DNA from: Dawidia cretensis
GTDB taxonomy: Bacteria > Bacteroidota > Bacteroidia > Cytophagales > Cyclobacteriaceae
Direction: 5' to 3'
DNA: 64,000 bases
NCBI RefSeq assembly: GCF_018598175.1
Contig: NZ_JAHESE010000007.1
Location: forward strand, 153,113 to 217,112
Part shown: positions 55,201 through 63,129 of the stretch, piece by piece
How the letters are laid out: each line of letters starts with the position of its first letter
How positions within the stretch are numbered: the first letter of the stretch is position 1
Program-made: the position numbers and the translations under genes
The notes under the pieces: model-generated
The model's database searches: none
The model's input: the letters and a program-made list of their open reading frames with translations, nothing else
Told to the model about the DNA's origin: nothing

Positions 55201-55244
55201 ATAAACGGGCGGAGTTGCCGGAATTGCCGGTGGGGATGGCCTAA
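52212..55244 (+). CDS. DnaE-type DNA polymerase III alpha subunit, short accessory form
   Basis: The 1010-residue C-family polymerase has the three catalytic aspartates: D366 and D368 in PPDFDIDFSW and D499 in FKFDILSQRGL. Also present are GRGSGANSVVAYCLDI, NMSIHAGGVLIT, MIYQEDVIKVA, SFAKGHSASYAVESY and a C-terminal OB-fold. The PHP domain is degenerate: the usual H-x-H is YLNCHTAFS and the later D-H is E-I (LTEINNT). Length (about 1000) matches DnaE2/ImuC-like accessory polymerases rather than the replicative enzyme. The ATG at 52212 directly after the recQ stop is chosen over an earlier in-frame ATG. It is the last gene of the dinB operon. Confidence 0.9.
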   Translation: MYLNCHTAFSFRYGTLTVQKLFDEARRCGVHTLVLTEINNTASYLEMLRLCHEHRPGADGLTLYGKEPYVLDVAVGVECRGEDNALLYIAIARNNAGFEELNRFLSRYNREHKALPERAPVFDQVFILYPLGRCAPEVLRPYEYLGVRPQDLGPLTLYAPYQEYADRFVALHPVTFASKTDFNMHRLLRAMANNTLLSKLSKTQEAQPDEIMLTEEELRQRYARFPELIANAEALIAQCSLDLRPGGDQNKKHLRGSRAADLAYLTEETWKGFTRRYGHADEAVVRTRIEKELDIIHKKSFASYYLIAYELTQYATQRGYDYVGRGSGANSVVAYCLDITNVDPIKLDLYFERFLNEERASPPDFDIDFSWDNRDEIYQHLFDLYGEQHVCLLGTHVTYQRRSLLRELGKVFGLPKDEIEALADRNEYTPDREDIAPLILRYAERMKDLPSNMSIHAGGVLITEEPIYRFTTLEFPPKGLPVSHFEMHNAEDFGIFKFDILSQRGLGHLKETVRHVKRNRDAHVDIHQFEAFTQDEGIKDLMRTGRTVGCFYVESPAMRMLLGKLRCDDYLTLVAASSIIRPGVASSGMMRTYLERFHAVRRGESYASIHPMMDELMRDTFGVMIYQEDVIKVAHHFAKLTLTEADVLRRGMSGKYRSREEFQRVADRFYTSCRAQGYDEAVIKRVWYEIESFSGYSFAKGHSASYAVESYQSLFLKAHYPLEFMVGVINNFGGFYKTEFYFHEARMLGGQISPPCVNHSEYLTTIEGRALYIGFVHVKSLEERIAREIAVERGRQGAYTSLDNFLRRLPLGLEQMRVLIRMGAFRFTGKTKPQLLWEAMLFFGQSRTKQPAGMQTLFDTAPKEYPLPTLQRNAQEDAFDEIELLGFPLCDPFQLVSGGHVGDTAARELVGCVGKRVSILGYVVTTKNAWTQKHEMMYFGTFYDRHGEVFDTVHFPIVAKQFPFRGRGFYYIEGKVVEDFGVPMIEVHGFEKVPMIDKRAELPELPVGMA

Positions 55245-55272
55245 AAAGTCACAAAACCGCATCCGGAATCGG

Positions 55273-55294
55273 AATCGCATTCGTTTGCGATTTT
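55273..55294 (+). terminator. Weak hairpin after the polymerase gene
   Basis: A 7-bp stem AATCGCA/TGCGATT with a six-base loop followed by only a few T. It may end the dinB operon, but the T run is short. Confidence 0.35.
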
Positions 55295-55307
55295 GTAAAT
55301 AAAGTTG

Positions 55308-55320
55308 CGCAAACGTTGCG
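55308..55320. promoter_or_regulatory. Candidate LacI-family operator
   Basis: CGCAA-ACG-TTGCG palindrome 33 bases before the LacI gene start. TTGCG half sites recur before the GH31 gene (56593-56600; inverted pair 56666-56692). Confidence 0.45.
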
Positions 55321-55352
55321 GAGAATTCCGGAAGAGTTTTTAAACTTGTGGT

Positions 55353-56399
55353 ATGAAGTACAATCAGGTTACCATTAAGGACATTGCCCGCGAGCTGGGC
55401 ATATCTCCTTCGACTGTTTCCAGGGCGTTGAAAGACCACCCGGACATTAGCCCGGAGACGAAAAAAGCTGTCAACGAGCTGGCCGAGAAACTGAATTATC
55501 AACCCAACATAGTCGCGCTAAGCCTGCGCCAAAGTAAGACCAATACACTCGGGGTCGTCATCCCGGAGATTGTTCACTTTTTCTTCTCGACCGTCATTAG
55601 CGGTATTGAAGATGTGGCCTACAGCGCCGGGTACAACATCATTATCACCCAGTCAAACGAGTCACTGCAGCGAGAGAAGACTGACATCAAAGCGTTGTTC
55701 AACAGCCGTGTGGACGGTATGCTGATCTCGCTGTCACGCGAGACCAACAGCTTCGAGCACATTGACGCTATGATGGCGAAAGGTGTGCCGATGGTGTTCT
55801 TTGACCGCGTATACGATTCTGCTAATTCCAGCAAAGTGATCGTGGACGACCTGAGCGGTGCCAAAGAAGCCACCCTGCACCTGATTGAGCAAGGCTGCAA
55901 GCGCATTGCTCACCTGGAAGGACCTCCGAACCTCGATATTACGAAGCAGCGTCTGCAAGGCTTCCGCGAAGCGCTGACAGAAAACAACCTGCCCGTACAC
56001 GAGGATCTGATCGTGAGCTGCCCGCAGGGCACCATTGAAGAGGGTAAGGCTGCGGCCGAAAAACTGTTGAAGATGGCCAATCCGCCGGATGCGATCTTCG
56101 CTACAAACGACCCCGCTGCGATGGGTGCCATGCAGACTATTAAAGAAGCCGGTCTGAAAATACCGCAAGACATTGCGGTGGTAGGTTTCAGCAACTGGTT
56201 CTTTAGCTCGCTGATGGATCCGCCGCTGACATCGGTTGACCAGCCTGGTTTTGAAATGGGTCAAGAAGCAGCGAAGCTGCTGATCCGTCAGATCGAGGTG
56301 AAGTCGAAAGAGCATATTGATCCTACACCGGAGACGAAGCTTCTCAAGACACGTTTGATCGTGCGTGATTCTTCGCTGAAGTCGGGCAAGAAGAAATAA
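55353..56399 (+). CDS. LacI family transcriptional regulator
   Basis: The 348-residue protein has the N-terminal LacI helix-turn-helix and hinge (VTIKDIARELGISPSTVSRALKD ... ELAEKLNYQPNIVALSLRQ) and a sugar-binding domain (LGVVIPEIVHFFFSTVISG, FFDRV, HLEGPPNLDITKQRLQGF, AIFATNDPAAMGAM, VGFSNWFFSSLMDPPLTSV). It is followed by a GH31 and an MFS sugar transporter gene, so a maltose or alpha-glucoside ligand is likely. A palindrome of TTGCG half sites before its own gene suggests autoregulation. It ends in a strong terminator, so it is transcribed separately from the GH31 gene. Confidence 0.94.
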   Translation: MKYNQVTIKDIARELGISPSTVSRALKDHPDISPETKKAVNELAEKLNYQPNIVALSLRQSKTNTLGVVIPEIVHFFFSTVISGIEDVAYSAGYNIIITQSNESLQREKTDIKALFNSRVDGMLISLSRETNSFEHIDAMMAKGVPMVFFDRVYDSANSSKVIVDDLSGAKEATLHLIEQGCKRIAHLEGPPNLDITKQRLQGFREALTENNLPVHEDLIVSCPQGTIEEGKAAAEKLLKMANPPDAIFATNDPAAMGAMQTIKEAGLKIPQDIAVVGFSNWFFSSLMDPPLTSVDQPGFEMGQEAAKLLIRQIEVKSKEHIDPTPETKLLKTRLIVRDSSLKSGKKK

Positions 56400-56773
56400 G
56401 TCTTTTGAGTTTTTGAAGTTTAGGAGGCCGCCTGAAAGGGCGGCTTTTTTTTATTATCTCCCGCCGAAACCGGGAGGATCAAGCATAGAAGCAACGCCCT
56501 ATAGGTTGCTTCAATTATGCCACAGCTATGCTTCAGCCATACAACAGGTATGCTGCAATCCAGGCTTTGACCTGCCGACAAGTCGGGTTCAGATTGCGCA
56601 ACCCATACGATTCATTTCGACACTTTTAGTTTTCGGGCGTTTTGTGGCATTTCAGCCGGTTGCGGGATTGCGACTAACCAGTTACCGCAATCGATTTCTG
56701 TTTTTTAGTGCGGCATTGCCGTAGGTTTAATGGCACGAATTCATGTTACTTGGTATGTAATCGCCACAAACAC
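56400..56773. other. Intergenic region between the LacI and GH31 genes
   Basis: Holds the LacI gene terminator, a 25-base inverted repeat (GAAGCAAC/GTTGCTTC, 56488-56512, inside imperfect GCATA/TATGC outer arms), and TTGCG half sites; no gene. Confidence 0.5.
56427..56452 (+). terminator. Intrinsic terminator of the LacI gene
   Basis: A 6-bp GC-only stem GCCGCC/GGCGGC, six-base loop and eight T. Confidence 0.88.
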
Positions 56774-59182
56774 ATGACCCTTAAGATCAATCGTATGCTC
56801 AACCAGAGCTTAGGAAATATTACTTCGTGGCAGCGTGAGGCTGCCGGTGTTCAGGGAGAAACCAGCTATGGTAAATTCCGCGTGCAATGTTACAACGATC
56901 ACATCGCACGCATCAGCGTGACGCGCGACGAAGCGTTTGAAGATTTCTCATATGCGGTTGTGGCTTCGCCGCAGGGCACTCCTACCCTGACGGAGCTATC
57001 AGGTTTTTTGGAGTTGCGTACGAATGCTTTTGTCTTGAAGATCGATACCGCGCCGGTGCGCTTTAGTTTTTATACCCTGCAGGGACAACCGATCAATGAG
57101 GACGATCCCGCCTTTGGCACGAGCTGGAATGGTGAGCAAGTAACGACGTACAAGAAGATGCAGACGGGTGAGCGCTTCATCGGCCTGGGCGAAAAGACGG
57201 GCCCACTCGATCGCAAAGGGCAAGGGTATCAGAACTGGGCGACGGATAGCTTTGCTTATTCGCCCGGGCAGGATCCGCTGTATTGCTCTATTCCTTTTTA
57301 CATCGGCGTACACAACGGTGTGGCCTATGGTATCTTCTTTGACAACAGCTTTAAGTCGTTCTTCAACTTCGGTGCTTCGAACGATCGCTTTGCGAGCTTT
57401 TATGCCGACGCGGGTGAGATGAATTATTATTTCATTCATGGTAGCTCTGTCGCCGAGATCATTCGTCATTACACGCACCTGACGGGCCGTATGGAGATGC
57501 CGCCGCTGTGGAGTATTGGTTATCAGCAGTGCCGCTATAGTTATTATCCCGATAAAGAAGTGTTGAACCTGGCGCGGACGTTTCGCGAGAAGGATATTCC
57601 GGCGGATACGATCGTGTTCGACATTCACTACATGGACCAGTATAAGATTTTTACCTGGAACAACCGCGACTTCGCAGATCCTGCGATCCTGCTGACGCAA
57701 CTGCGCGACATGGGCTTTCACGTGGTGGTGATGTGCGACCCTGGTATCAAGGTTGAAGAAGGCTATGCCACGTACGACGCGGGCATGCGGGAGAATATCT
57801 TTATTCAATACCCCGATGGCACGCCGTACACCGGGCAGGTATGGCCGGGGTGGTGTCACTTCCCCGATTTCTCCAACCCTCGGGCACGCGCCTGGTGGCA
57901 AGAGCAGTTCAAGGAATATGTGGCACTCGGGGTCGATGGCTTCTGGAACGACATGAACGAGATCGCCACCTGGGGCCAGATGTTGCCCGAGCTGATGACG
58001 ATGGATTTTGAAGGTCAGCAGGCAACGATGCGCCGCGGCCGAAACTTATACGGCTTCCTGATGGCCCGCAGCACGTATGAAGGTACCAAGGCCCTGCTGG
58101 CTGGACGGCGGCCGTTTAACCTTACACGGTCGGGCTACTCGGGTGTGCAGCGCTATGCGGCGGTCTGGACGGGCGACAATGTGGCGTATGACGAGCACAT
58201 GCTTTTGGGTGTACGACTCGTGAACAGCATGGGTTTGTCGGGGATTGCCTTTGCCGGATATGATGTCGGTGGCTTTGTGGGCGACGCCAACTCAAAGCTG
58301 TTTGCGCGCTGGGTATCCATCGGTACGTTCTCGCCGTTCTTCCGCGGTCACTCGATGATCAACAGCCGCGACTCCGAGCCGTGGGCGTATGGTGAGGAAG
58401 TGGAACAGATCTCGCGCAATTATATCAAGTTGCGTTACCAGCTCCTGCCCTATTTATATTCGCTCTTCCACGAAGCCAGCGAAACGGGCATGCCGGTGCA
58501 ACGCTCGCTGGCGATTGACTATACCCACGACCGGAAGGTGTACGACGGCCAGTTTCACAATCAATACCTGCTGGGGCCATCGCTGTTGATTGCGCCGGCT
58601 GAAAGCACGAAAGAGTTTATCAAAGTGTATTTGCCGGACGGCGATTGGTATACCCTCTATACCGGCCATAAACACGCAGGTCACGCGGAAGTGATTACCG
58701 AATGTCCGGTACACCGGCTGCCGGTGTTTGTGAAGGCGGGGGCGCTTCTTCCGCTGAAACCGGCCGCGCCCAATACACAGGCGGTGAGCGAGCTGCTGAT
58801 TCTGCACCTCTATACCGGCAAGCAGGACTCGACGTTTGTTTATTACGAAGACGACGGCGCGACGTTCGAATACCAATCGGGTATATATGCCCGGCGACCA
58901 CTGGCGTACTACGCCGCGGCACGCAAGCTGGTGGTTGGCACTACGGAAGGCACATACGTTTCGCCGGTGAAGAAGCTCAAGATTGTGTGGCACGGATTGG
59001 ATGAGCATCCGACGGAGGCGTTGGTCCAGGGCGAGCCGGTGGTGATCCATCCCGATGTGAGCCAGTTCCTGGCGGCGTTGGAGAAGTTCGACCCGTTCTT
59101 CGATCCCGAGCCGGCACCTCAGGAGGCTGTGTACAGTGCGGAGATCGCCTATACCGCGGGCGAGATCGTGATCCAGTGGTAA
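56774..59182 (+). CDS. Glycoside hydrolase family 31 alpha-glucosidase
   Basis: The 802-residue enzyme has an N-terminal beta-sandwich (from about residue 20), the GH31 barrel and C-terminal beta domains. The catalytic nucleophile is D393 in DGFWNDMNEIA and the acid/base is D468 in VWTGDNVAYDEHM. GLGEKTGPLDRKG and FFRGHSMINSRDSEPW are further family blocks. The enzyme cleaves terminal alpha-glucose from oligosaccharides. No signal peptide is seen with the chosen ATG, so it may be cytoplasmic or periplasmic by a route not visible here. It is followed 67 bases later by a sugar transporter, fitting alpha-glucan use. Confidence 0.94.
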   Translation: MTLKINRMLNQSLGNITSWQREAAGVQGETSYGKFRVQCYNDHIARISVTRDEAFEDFSYAVVASPQGTPTLTELSGFLELRTNAFVLKIDTAPVRFSFYTLQGQPINEDDPAFGTSWNGEQVTTYKKMQTGERFIGLGEKTGPLDRKGQGYQNWATDSFAYSPGQDPLYCSIPFYIGVHNGVAYGIFFDNSFKSFFNFGASNDRFASFYADAGEMNYYFIHGSSVAEIIRHYTHLTGRMEMPPLWSIGYQQCRYSYYPDKEVLNLARTFREKDIPADTIVFDIHYMDQYKIFTWNNRDFADPAILLTQLRDMGFHVVVMCDPGIKVEEGYATYDAGMRENIFIQYPDGTPYTGQVWPGWCHFPDFSNPRARAWWQEQFKEYVALGVDGFWNDMNEIATWGQMLPELMTMDFEGQQATMRRGRNLYGFLMARSTYEGTKALLAGRRPFNLTRSGYSGVQRYAAVWTGDNVAYDEHMLLGVRLVNSMGLSGIAFAGYDVGGFVGDANSKLFARWVSIGTFSPFFRGHSMINSRDSEPWAYGEEVEQISRNYIKLRYQLLPYLYSLFHEASETGMPVQRSLAIDYTHDRKVYDGQFHNQYLLGPSLLIAPAESTKEFIKVYLPDGDWYTLYTGHKHAGHAEVITECPVHRLPVFVKAGALLPLKPAAPNTQAVSELLILHLYTGKQDSTFVYYEDDGATFEYQSGIYARRPLAYYAAARKLVVGTTEGTYVSPVKKLKIVWHGLDEHPTEALVQGEPVVIHPDVSQFLAALEKFDPFFDPEPAPQEAVYSAEIAYTAGEIVIQW

Positions 59183-59249
59183 TACCGCGGCTTGATTGTC
59201 TCTTCGTTTTTCGACACATTCGTGGATTCAATCGTTTGAACCTACCCTG

Positions 59250-60587
59250 ATGCAACCTACCGTCGCCCTTTCCAAGCCCCGTTTGTCGTTCTGGCAGATC
59301 TGGAACATGAGCTTTGGCTTTTTTGGTATCCAGTTTGGTTTTGCCCTGCAAAATGGCAATGCCTCCCGTATCCTCGGCATCTTCGGCGCCGATGTGGAGC
59401 ACTTGTCGTGGTTCTGGCTGGCGGCTCCGCTGACGGGCATGATCGTGCAGCCCATCATTGGCTATTATTCCGACCGTACGTGGACGCGGCTGGGACGACG
59501 CCGTCCCTACTTCCTGGCCGGTGCGCTAGCGGCATCGATAGCGATGTTGTTTATGCCAAATGCCGATGTACTGGTGCATGCATTACCAACCCTCTATGCG
59601 GCGGCCGGCATTCTGATGATTATGGATGCTTCTTTTAACGTGGCGATGGAGCCCTTTCGCGCGTTGGTAGCGGACTTGCTGCCTTCCGACCAACGTACGC
59701 TGGGCTTTTCCATTCAGACCTGCCTCATCGGTATAGGCGCGGTCATTGGATCGTTCCTGCCGTCTATTCTTTCATCGTTTCTCGGGTTTGATGAAGCATT
59801 GCCCAAGGGTGAGGTGCCTTTTTATCTTTCGCTTTCGTTTTACATTGGCGGTGCGGTGTTTTTGTCGGCCATTTTGTGGACGGTATTCACGACGCGGGAG
59901 TCACCATATCAACATCACGACGCTGCCGAGGGACAAGGCCACGGCCTACGCCAGATTGCCGACGATTTTGCCGCGATGCCGCGCACGATGCGGCAGCTCG
60001 GCCTGGTACAATTCTTCTCCTGGTTTGCGCTATTCTCGATGTGGGTGTTTAGTACACCGGCCATTGCGACACACGTGTATGGGCTGGCCGCCAGCGACAC
60101 ATCGTCGGTGGCGTACCAACGCGCGGGCAACTGGGTAAGCTCATTGTTTGGTATTTACAATGGCGTATCGGCCGTGTATGCTTTGCTCCTGCCCTACCTG
60201 GCGTTTAAGCTGGGCCGTCGTACCACGCATGCAGTCTCGCTGACAGCGGGCGGCCTGGGGCTTATTTCCATCTATTTCATTCACGATCCTGCATGGCTGG
60301 TAATATCCATGGTCGGTGTTGGGATAGCATGGGCCAGCATCCTGGCGATGCCGTATGCCATTCTGGGTGGCGCATTGCCCGCCCATAAGATGGGCCTCTA
60401 CATGGGTATCTTCAACTTCTTCATTACACTACCGCAAATCGTTAATGGCATTATCGGCGGCCCGGTGGTGAAATACCTGTATGGCTCGCAGGCCATCTAC
60501 GCGCTGGTGACGGCGGGCGTCTTCATGCTGCTGGGCGCCGTCTCTGCGCGGTTTATTGACGACTCCGAGGACCGTGCGAAAAGGTAG
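59250..60587 (+). CDS. MFS sugar transporter, SLC45/GPH-like (MalT-type)
   Basis: The 445-residue inner-membrane protein has about twelve hydrophobic segments. It begins LSFWQIWNMSFGFFGIQFGF ALQN-like sequence and has the cytoplasmic signature GYYSDRTWTRLGRRRPYFL between helices 2 and 3, both typical of the SLC45/sucrose-maltose transporter group of the major facilitator superfamily. It should import maltose or a similar disaccharide by proton symport. The start at 59250 is preferred to an in-frame codon at 59196. With the GH31 and LacI genes it forms an alpha-glucoside module. Confidence 0.92.
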   Translation: MQPTVALSKPRLSFWQIWNMSFGFFGIQFGFALQNGNASRILGIFGADVEHLSWFWLAAPLTGMIVQPIIGYYSDRTWTRLGRRRPYFLAGALAASIAMLFMPNADVLVHALPTLYAAAGILMIMDASFNVAMEPFRALVADLLPSDQRTLGFSIQTCLIGIGAVIGSFLPSILSSFLGFDEALPKGEVPFYLSLSFYIGGAVFLSAILWTVFTTRESPYQHHDAAEGQGHGLRQIADDFAAMPRTMRQLGLVQFFSWFALFSMWVFSTPAIATHVYGLAASDTSSVAYQRAGNWVSSLFGIYNGVSAVYALLLPYLAFKLGRRTTHAVSLTAGGLGLISIYFIHDPAWLVISMVGVGIAWASILAMPYAILGGALPAHKMGLYMGIFNFFITLPQIVNGIIGGPVVKYLYGSQAIYALVTAGVFMLLGAVSARFIDDSEDRAKR

Positions 60588-60703
60588 GCATGCAGCGGTT
60601 CATCCCGCTAAAGCGATCTAAAAGGTGTTTTTCCGGGTCAAAAATTACATATCTACGTGTGGCCGACGAGACACACCTGTTTACTTTTTCGTGCCCGGCT
60701 GAT

Positions 60704-60711
60704 TAACTTTG
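60704..60711 (+). promoter_or_regulatory. Probable -7 element of the conserved lipoprotein gene
   Basis: TAACTTTG matches TAnnTTTG exactly, 40 bases before the ATG at 60751; it overlaps the TTG at 60709 that would otherwise lengthen the frame. Confidence 0.5.
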
Positions 60712-60750
60712 GTTTATTATTTGACTGACCTCTCTTACACCTACCATTTT

Positions 60751-61926
60751 ATGCAAACCGGACGTTTACGTTTTCACGCCTGCCTGACGGTAGGCAGGCT
60801 CATTTTTCTCTTTATCGCGCTTGTTTATCTTTCCGCTTGCGGCTCTGCCAAGAAGTCGTACGAGCGCGGCGACTATTACGGCGCCGTGATGAAGGCGGTG
60901 AACAAGCTGCGCAGCAACCCTGATCACTCCAAGACGCTCGACGCGCTGAAGAATGCCTATCCGCTGGCGGTCGAGCAATTCCAGACCCAGGCCAAGAACG
61001 AGATCGCCTCCAATGCGGCCTTTAAGTGGAAAAACTCCATCCAGTATTACAACTCCATCAACCAGATGTACGAGGCCATCCGCGCGTGCCCCGGTTGTAT
61101 GAAAGCTGTCAAGAACCCGGTGAACGTTTACGCGGAGATTGGCCCCCTGAAAGAAAAGGCTGCTGAAGAAAGCTACAACGCGGGCATAGACGCCCTGATG
61201 AAGGGCAACCGGAACGAAGCCAAGAAGGCGTATTACAGCTTTGCAGATGCCCAGAGCTTTGTGCCGGGCTACAAGGATGTGGTGGAGTACCTCGACAAAG
61301 CCAAAGAGGAAGCGACACTGATCGTGGTATTGGAGCAGATTCCCGTGCCGGCACGTTACAACCTGAGCGGAGGTTTTTTCCAGGACAAGGTCGAGGAGTT
61401 TGTACGCTCCAACTATACGGAACAAACCTTTATCCACTTCTATACTCCTCAAGAGATGAAGACAATTCGCCTGAAACGCATTGACCAGATCGTGCGTGTG
61501 CAGTTCGACGACTTCTCAGTAGGCAATTCGAACATGAAGGAGAAGGAAGAGACTTTCTCCAAAGACAGCGTGAAAGTCGGCGAAGCCAAAGTGGCGGGCA
61601 AGACCGTGCCGGTGTATAACACGGTGAAGGCCAAGTACACAACCTACCGCAAGGAGATTGTTTCCTCGGGTCTGCTGAGCATGGTCGTGATGGACGGCAA
61701 GACCAACGGTGTGTTGGCACACCGGAAGTTCAACGGTGAGTATGTGTGGGTAAGCCAGTGGGCACGCTTTAACGGCGACGACCGCGCCCTGACGAGCCAG
61801 CAGATTGCCCTGACCAAACAACGCGAGCAACAACCGCCGGTGGCCCAGGACCTGTTCCTGGAGTTCACCAAGCCGATCTATAATCAACTGATCCCGGCCA
61901 TTAAGGGATTCTATCAGAACTACTAA
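60751..61926 (+). CDS. Conserved hypothetical lipoprotein, 391 aa
   Basis: The product has a lipoprotein signal (RLIFLFIALVYLSACGSAK) and an N-terminal tetratricopeptide-like helical part (YERGDYYGAVMKAVNKLRSNPDHSKT, YNAGIDALMKGNRNEAKKAYY), then a beta-rich domain (RIDQIVRVQFDDFSVGNSNM, TVPVYNTVKAKYTTYRKEI, EYVWVSQWARFNGDDRAL). I know of no function. Seven signal-peptide residues (HACLTVG) are encoded by an inserted palindromic repeat at 60778-60799. It has its own promoter and a very strong terminator. Confidence 0.82.
   Translation: MQTGRLRFHACLTVGRLIFLFIALVYLSACGSAKKSYERGDYYGAVMKAVNKLRSNPDHSKTLDALKNAYPLAVEQFQTQAKNEIASNAAFKWKNSIQYYNSINQMYEAIRACPGCMKAVKNPVNVYAEIGPLKEKAAEESYNAGIDALMKGNRNEAKKAYYSFADAQSFVPGYKDVVEYLDKAKEEATLIVVLEQIPVPARYNLSGGFFQDKVEEFVRSNYTEQTFIHFYTPQEMKTIRLKRIDQIVRVQFDDFSVGNSNMKEKEETFSKDSVKVGEAKVAGKTVPVYNTVKAKYTTYRKEIVSSGLLSMVVMDGKTNGVLAHRKFNGEYVWVSQWARFNGDDRALTSQQIALTKQREQQPPVAQDLFLEFTKPIYNQLIPAIKGFYQNY
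60778..60799. repeat. Dispersed palindromic repeat, copy 1 (inside a coding sequence)
   Basis: GCCTGCCT-GACGGT-AGGCAGGC hairpin. It shares GCCTGACGGT and CAGGCTC with the copy at 63102. It sits in frame within the lipoprotein signal peptide. Confidence 0.6.
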
Positions 61927-61948
61927 CGCCTTCCCTGGCGTACAGTCC

Positions 61949-62000
61949 TTTGCCTGGATTTGCGTTTTTCTGAAAACGGGAATCCAGGCAAACCATTTTT
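61949..62000 (+). terminator. Strong two-stage hairpin terminator
   Basis: A 12-bp outer stem TTTGCCTGGATT/AATCCAGGCAAA encloses a 6-bp inner stem CGTTTT/AAAACG with a TCTG loop and is followed by CC, A and five T. Confidence 0.8.
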
Positions 62001-62017
62001 CCCGTATTTAGGTTTTT

Positions 62018-62683
62018 ATGACTAAACACGGACTCCTTATGAAATTCGGATTATGGGCAACGATCCTGGCACTGCTGGTCGCCGGGACTTCCTGCGGACA
62101 AAAGCAAAAACAAGCAACAACGATGACAAATAAACCTGTAAAAGAGGGTCTGACGGTAGCAACCTTTGGGAACGGTTGTTTCTGGTGTACAGAAGCGGTC
62201 TTTCAAAACCTGGAGGGTGTCGAACTGGTAGAATCCGGCTACTCGGGTGGCCACGTGAAGAACCCTACCTACAAAGAAGTGTGTACCGGGCAGACGGGCC
62301 ACGCGGAAGTAATCCATGTGCACTACGACCCGGCGAAGATTAGCTACGACGAATTACTGGAAGTGTTCTGGAAGACACACGATCCAACGACGTTGAACCG
62401 TCAAGGTGCTGATGAGGGTACGCAGTATCGTTCGGCAATCTTCTATCACAACGATGAGCAGAAGCAACTGGCGGAGAAGTATAAACAAGCGCTGGATAAA
62501 TCCGGTGCGTTCACTGCACCGATCGTCACCGAGATTGTACCGTTCGAAGTATTCTACAAAGCAGAGGACTACCATCAGAACTATTACAACCTGAATGGCA
62601 GTGCACCCTACTGCTCGTTCGTTATTCAACCGAAGGTGGAGAAGTTCAAGAAGGTGTTTAAAGACAAGCTGAAAAAATCTTAA
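62018..62683 (+). CDS. msrA: Peptide-methionine (S)-S-oxide reductase, lipoprotein form
   Basis: The 221-residue enzyme has a lipoprotein signal (lipobox cysteine about residue 26 in LLVAGTSCGQ) and the MsrA domain. The catalytic motif is GCFWCTE with C54, and GYSGGHVKNPTYKEVCTG, HDPTTLNRQGADEGTQYRS and the final AEDYHQNYY are all conserved. It reduces methionine-S-sulfoxide in oxidised envelope proteins, so it is probably periplasmic. An alternative ATG at 62039 would still keep the signal. No msrB is adjacent. Confidence 0.95.
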   Translation: MTKHGLLMKFGLWATILALLVAGTSCGQKQKQATTMTNKPVKEGLTVATFGNGCFWCTEAVFQNLEGVELVESGYSGGHVKNPTYKEVCTGQTGHAEVIHVHYDPAKISYDELLEVFWKTHDPTTLNRQGADEGTQYRSAIFYHNDEQKQLAEKYKQALDKSGAFTAPIVTEIVPFEVFYKAEDYHQNYYNLNGSAPYCSFVIQPKVEKFKKVFKDKLKKS

Positions 62684-62776
62684 CTTTTTTTAATCCTAAT
62701 GAAACCCCATGCTACGGTCTCCGTTAGTATACAGTGAGTAGAGTAATTCTTCTCATAGGTTTAGGTTTAGGTAAAA

Positions 62777-62807
62777 CAAAAGAGCCCAGAGACGCTGGGC
62801 TCTTTTG
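62777..62807. terminator. Hairpin terminator, usable on both strands
   Basis: A perfect 13-bp stem CAAAAGAGCCCAG/CTGGGCTCTTTTG with a five-base loop. Confidence 0.7.
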
Positions 62808-63101
62808 CATTTTATATACTTCCCATTCTTCTGTTATATATCATCTCTATATACCATCTATTGGGCCTTTCCTACACTTCACCGAAGAATGTACTGAATC
62901 CTCTACAGTACACGCTACACACCTGCCGATGCCAACGCTTTCTATGCAGGCATGATTTTCGTCTTGTTATGGCGATTTGCAATATGCTGATGTGTATACC
63001 TGACTTTACCGGTATCGTTGCCAATATCATTCAAACGTAGTGGCTATCTGTTAAATGCAGAAGCCCGAAGCTCTTGGTAGAACTCCGGGCTTCCGGGTGG
63101 C

Positions 63102-63121
63102 AGCCTGACGGTTGTCAGGCT
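63102..63121. repeat. Dispersed palindromic repeat, copy 2
   Basis: AGCCTGAC-GGTT-GTCAGGCT hairpin next to the stop of the PAS gene; related to the copy at 60778. Confidence 0.55.
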
Positions 63122-63129
63122 CGTATGCT

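Larger units (their letters stand above)
62684..63129. other. Intergenic region with several hairpins
   Basis: No gene seen. Contains the terminator at 62777, an 8-bp stem GAAGCCCG/CGGGCTTC (63060-63093) facing the PAS gene, and the second copy of the palindromic repeat (63102-63121). Confidence 0.5.

Noticed and set aside
56488-56512. Inverted repeat considered as an intrinsic terminator
   Set aside because: No T run follows on either strand, and a proper terminator lies just upstream.
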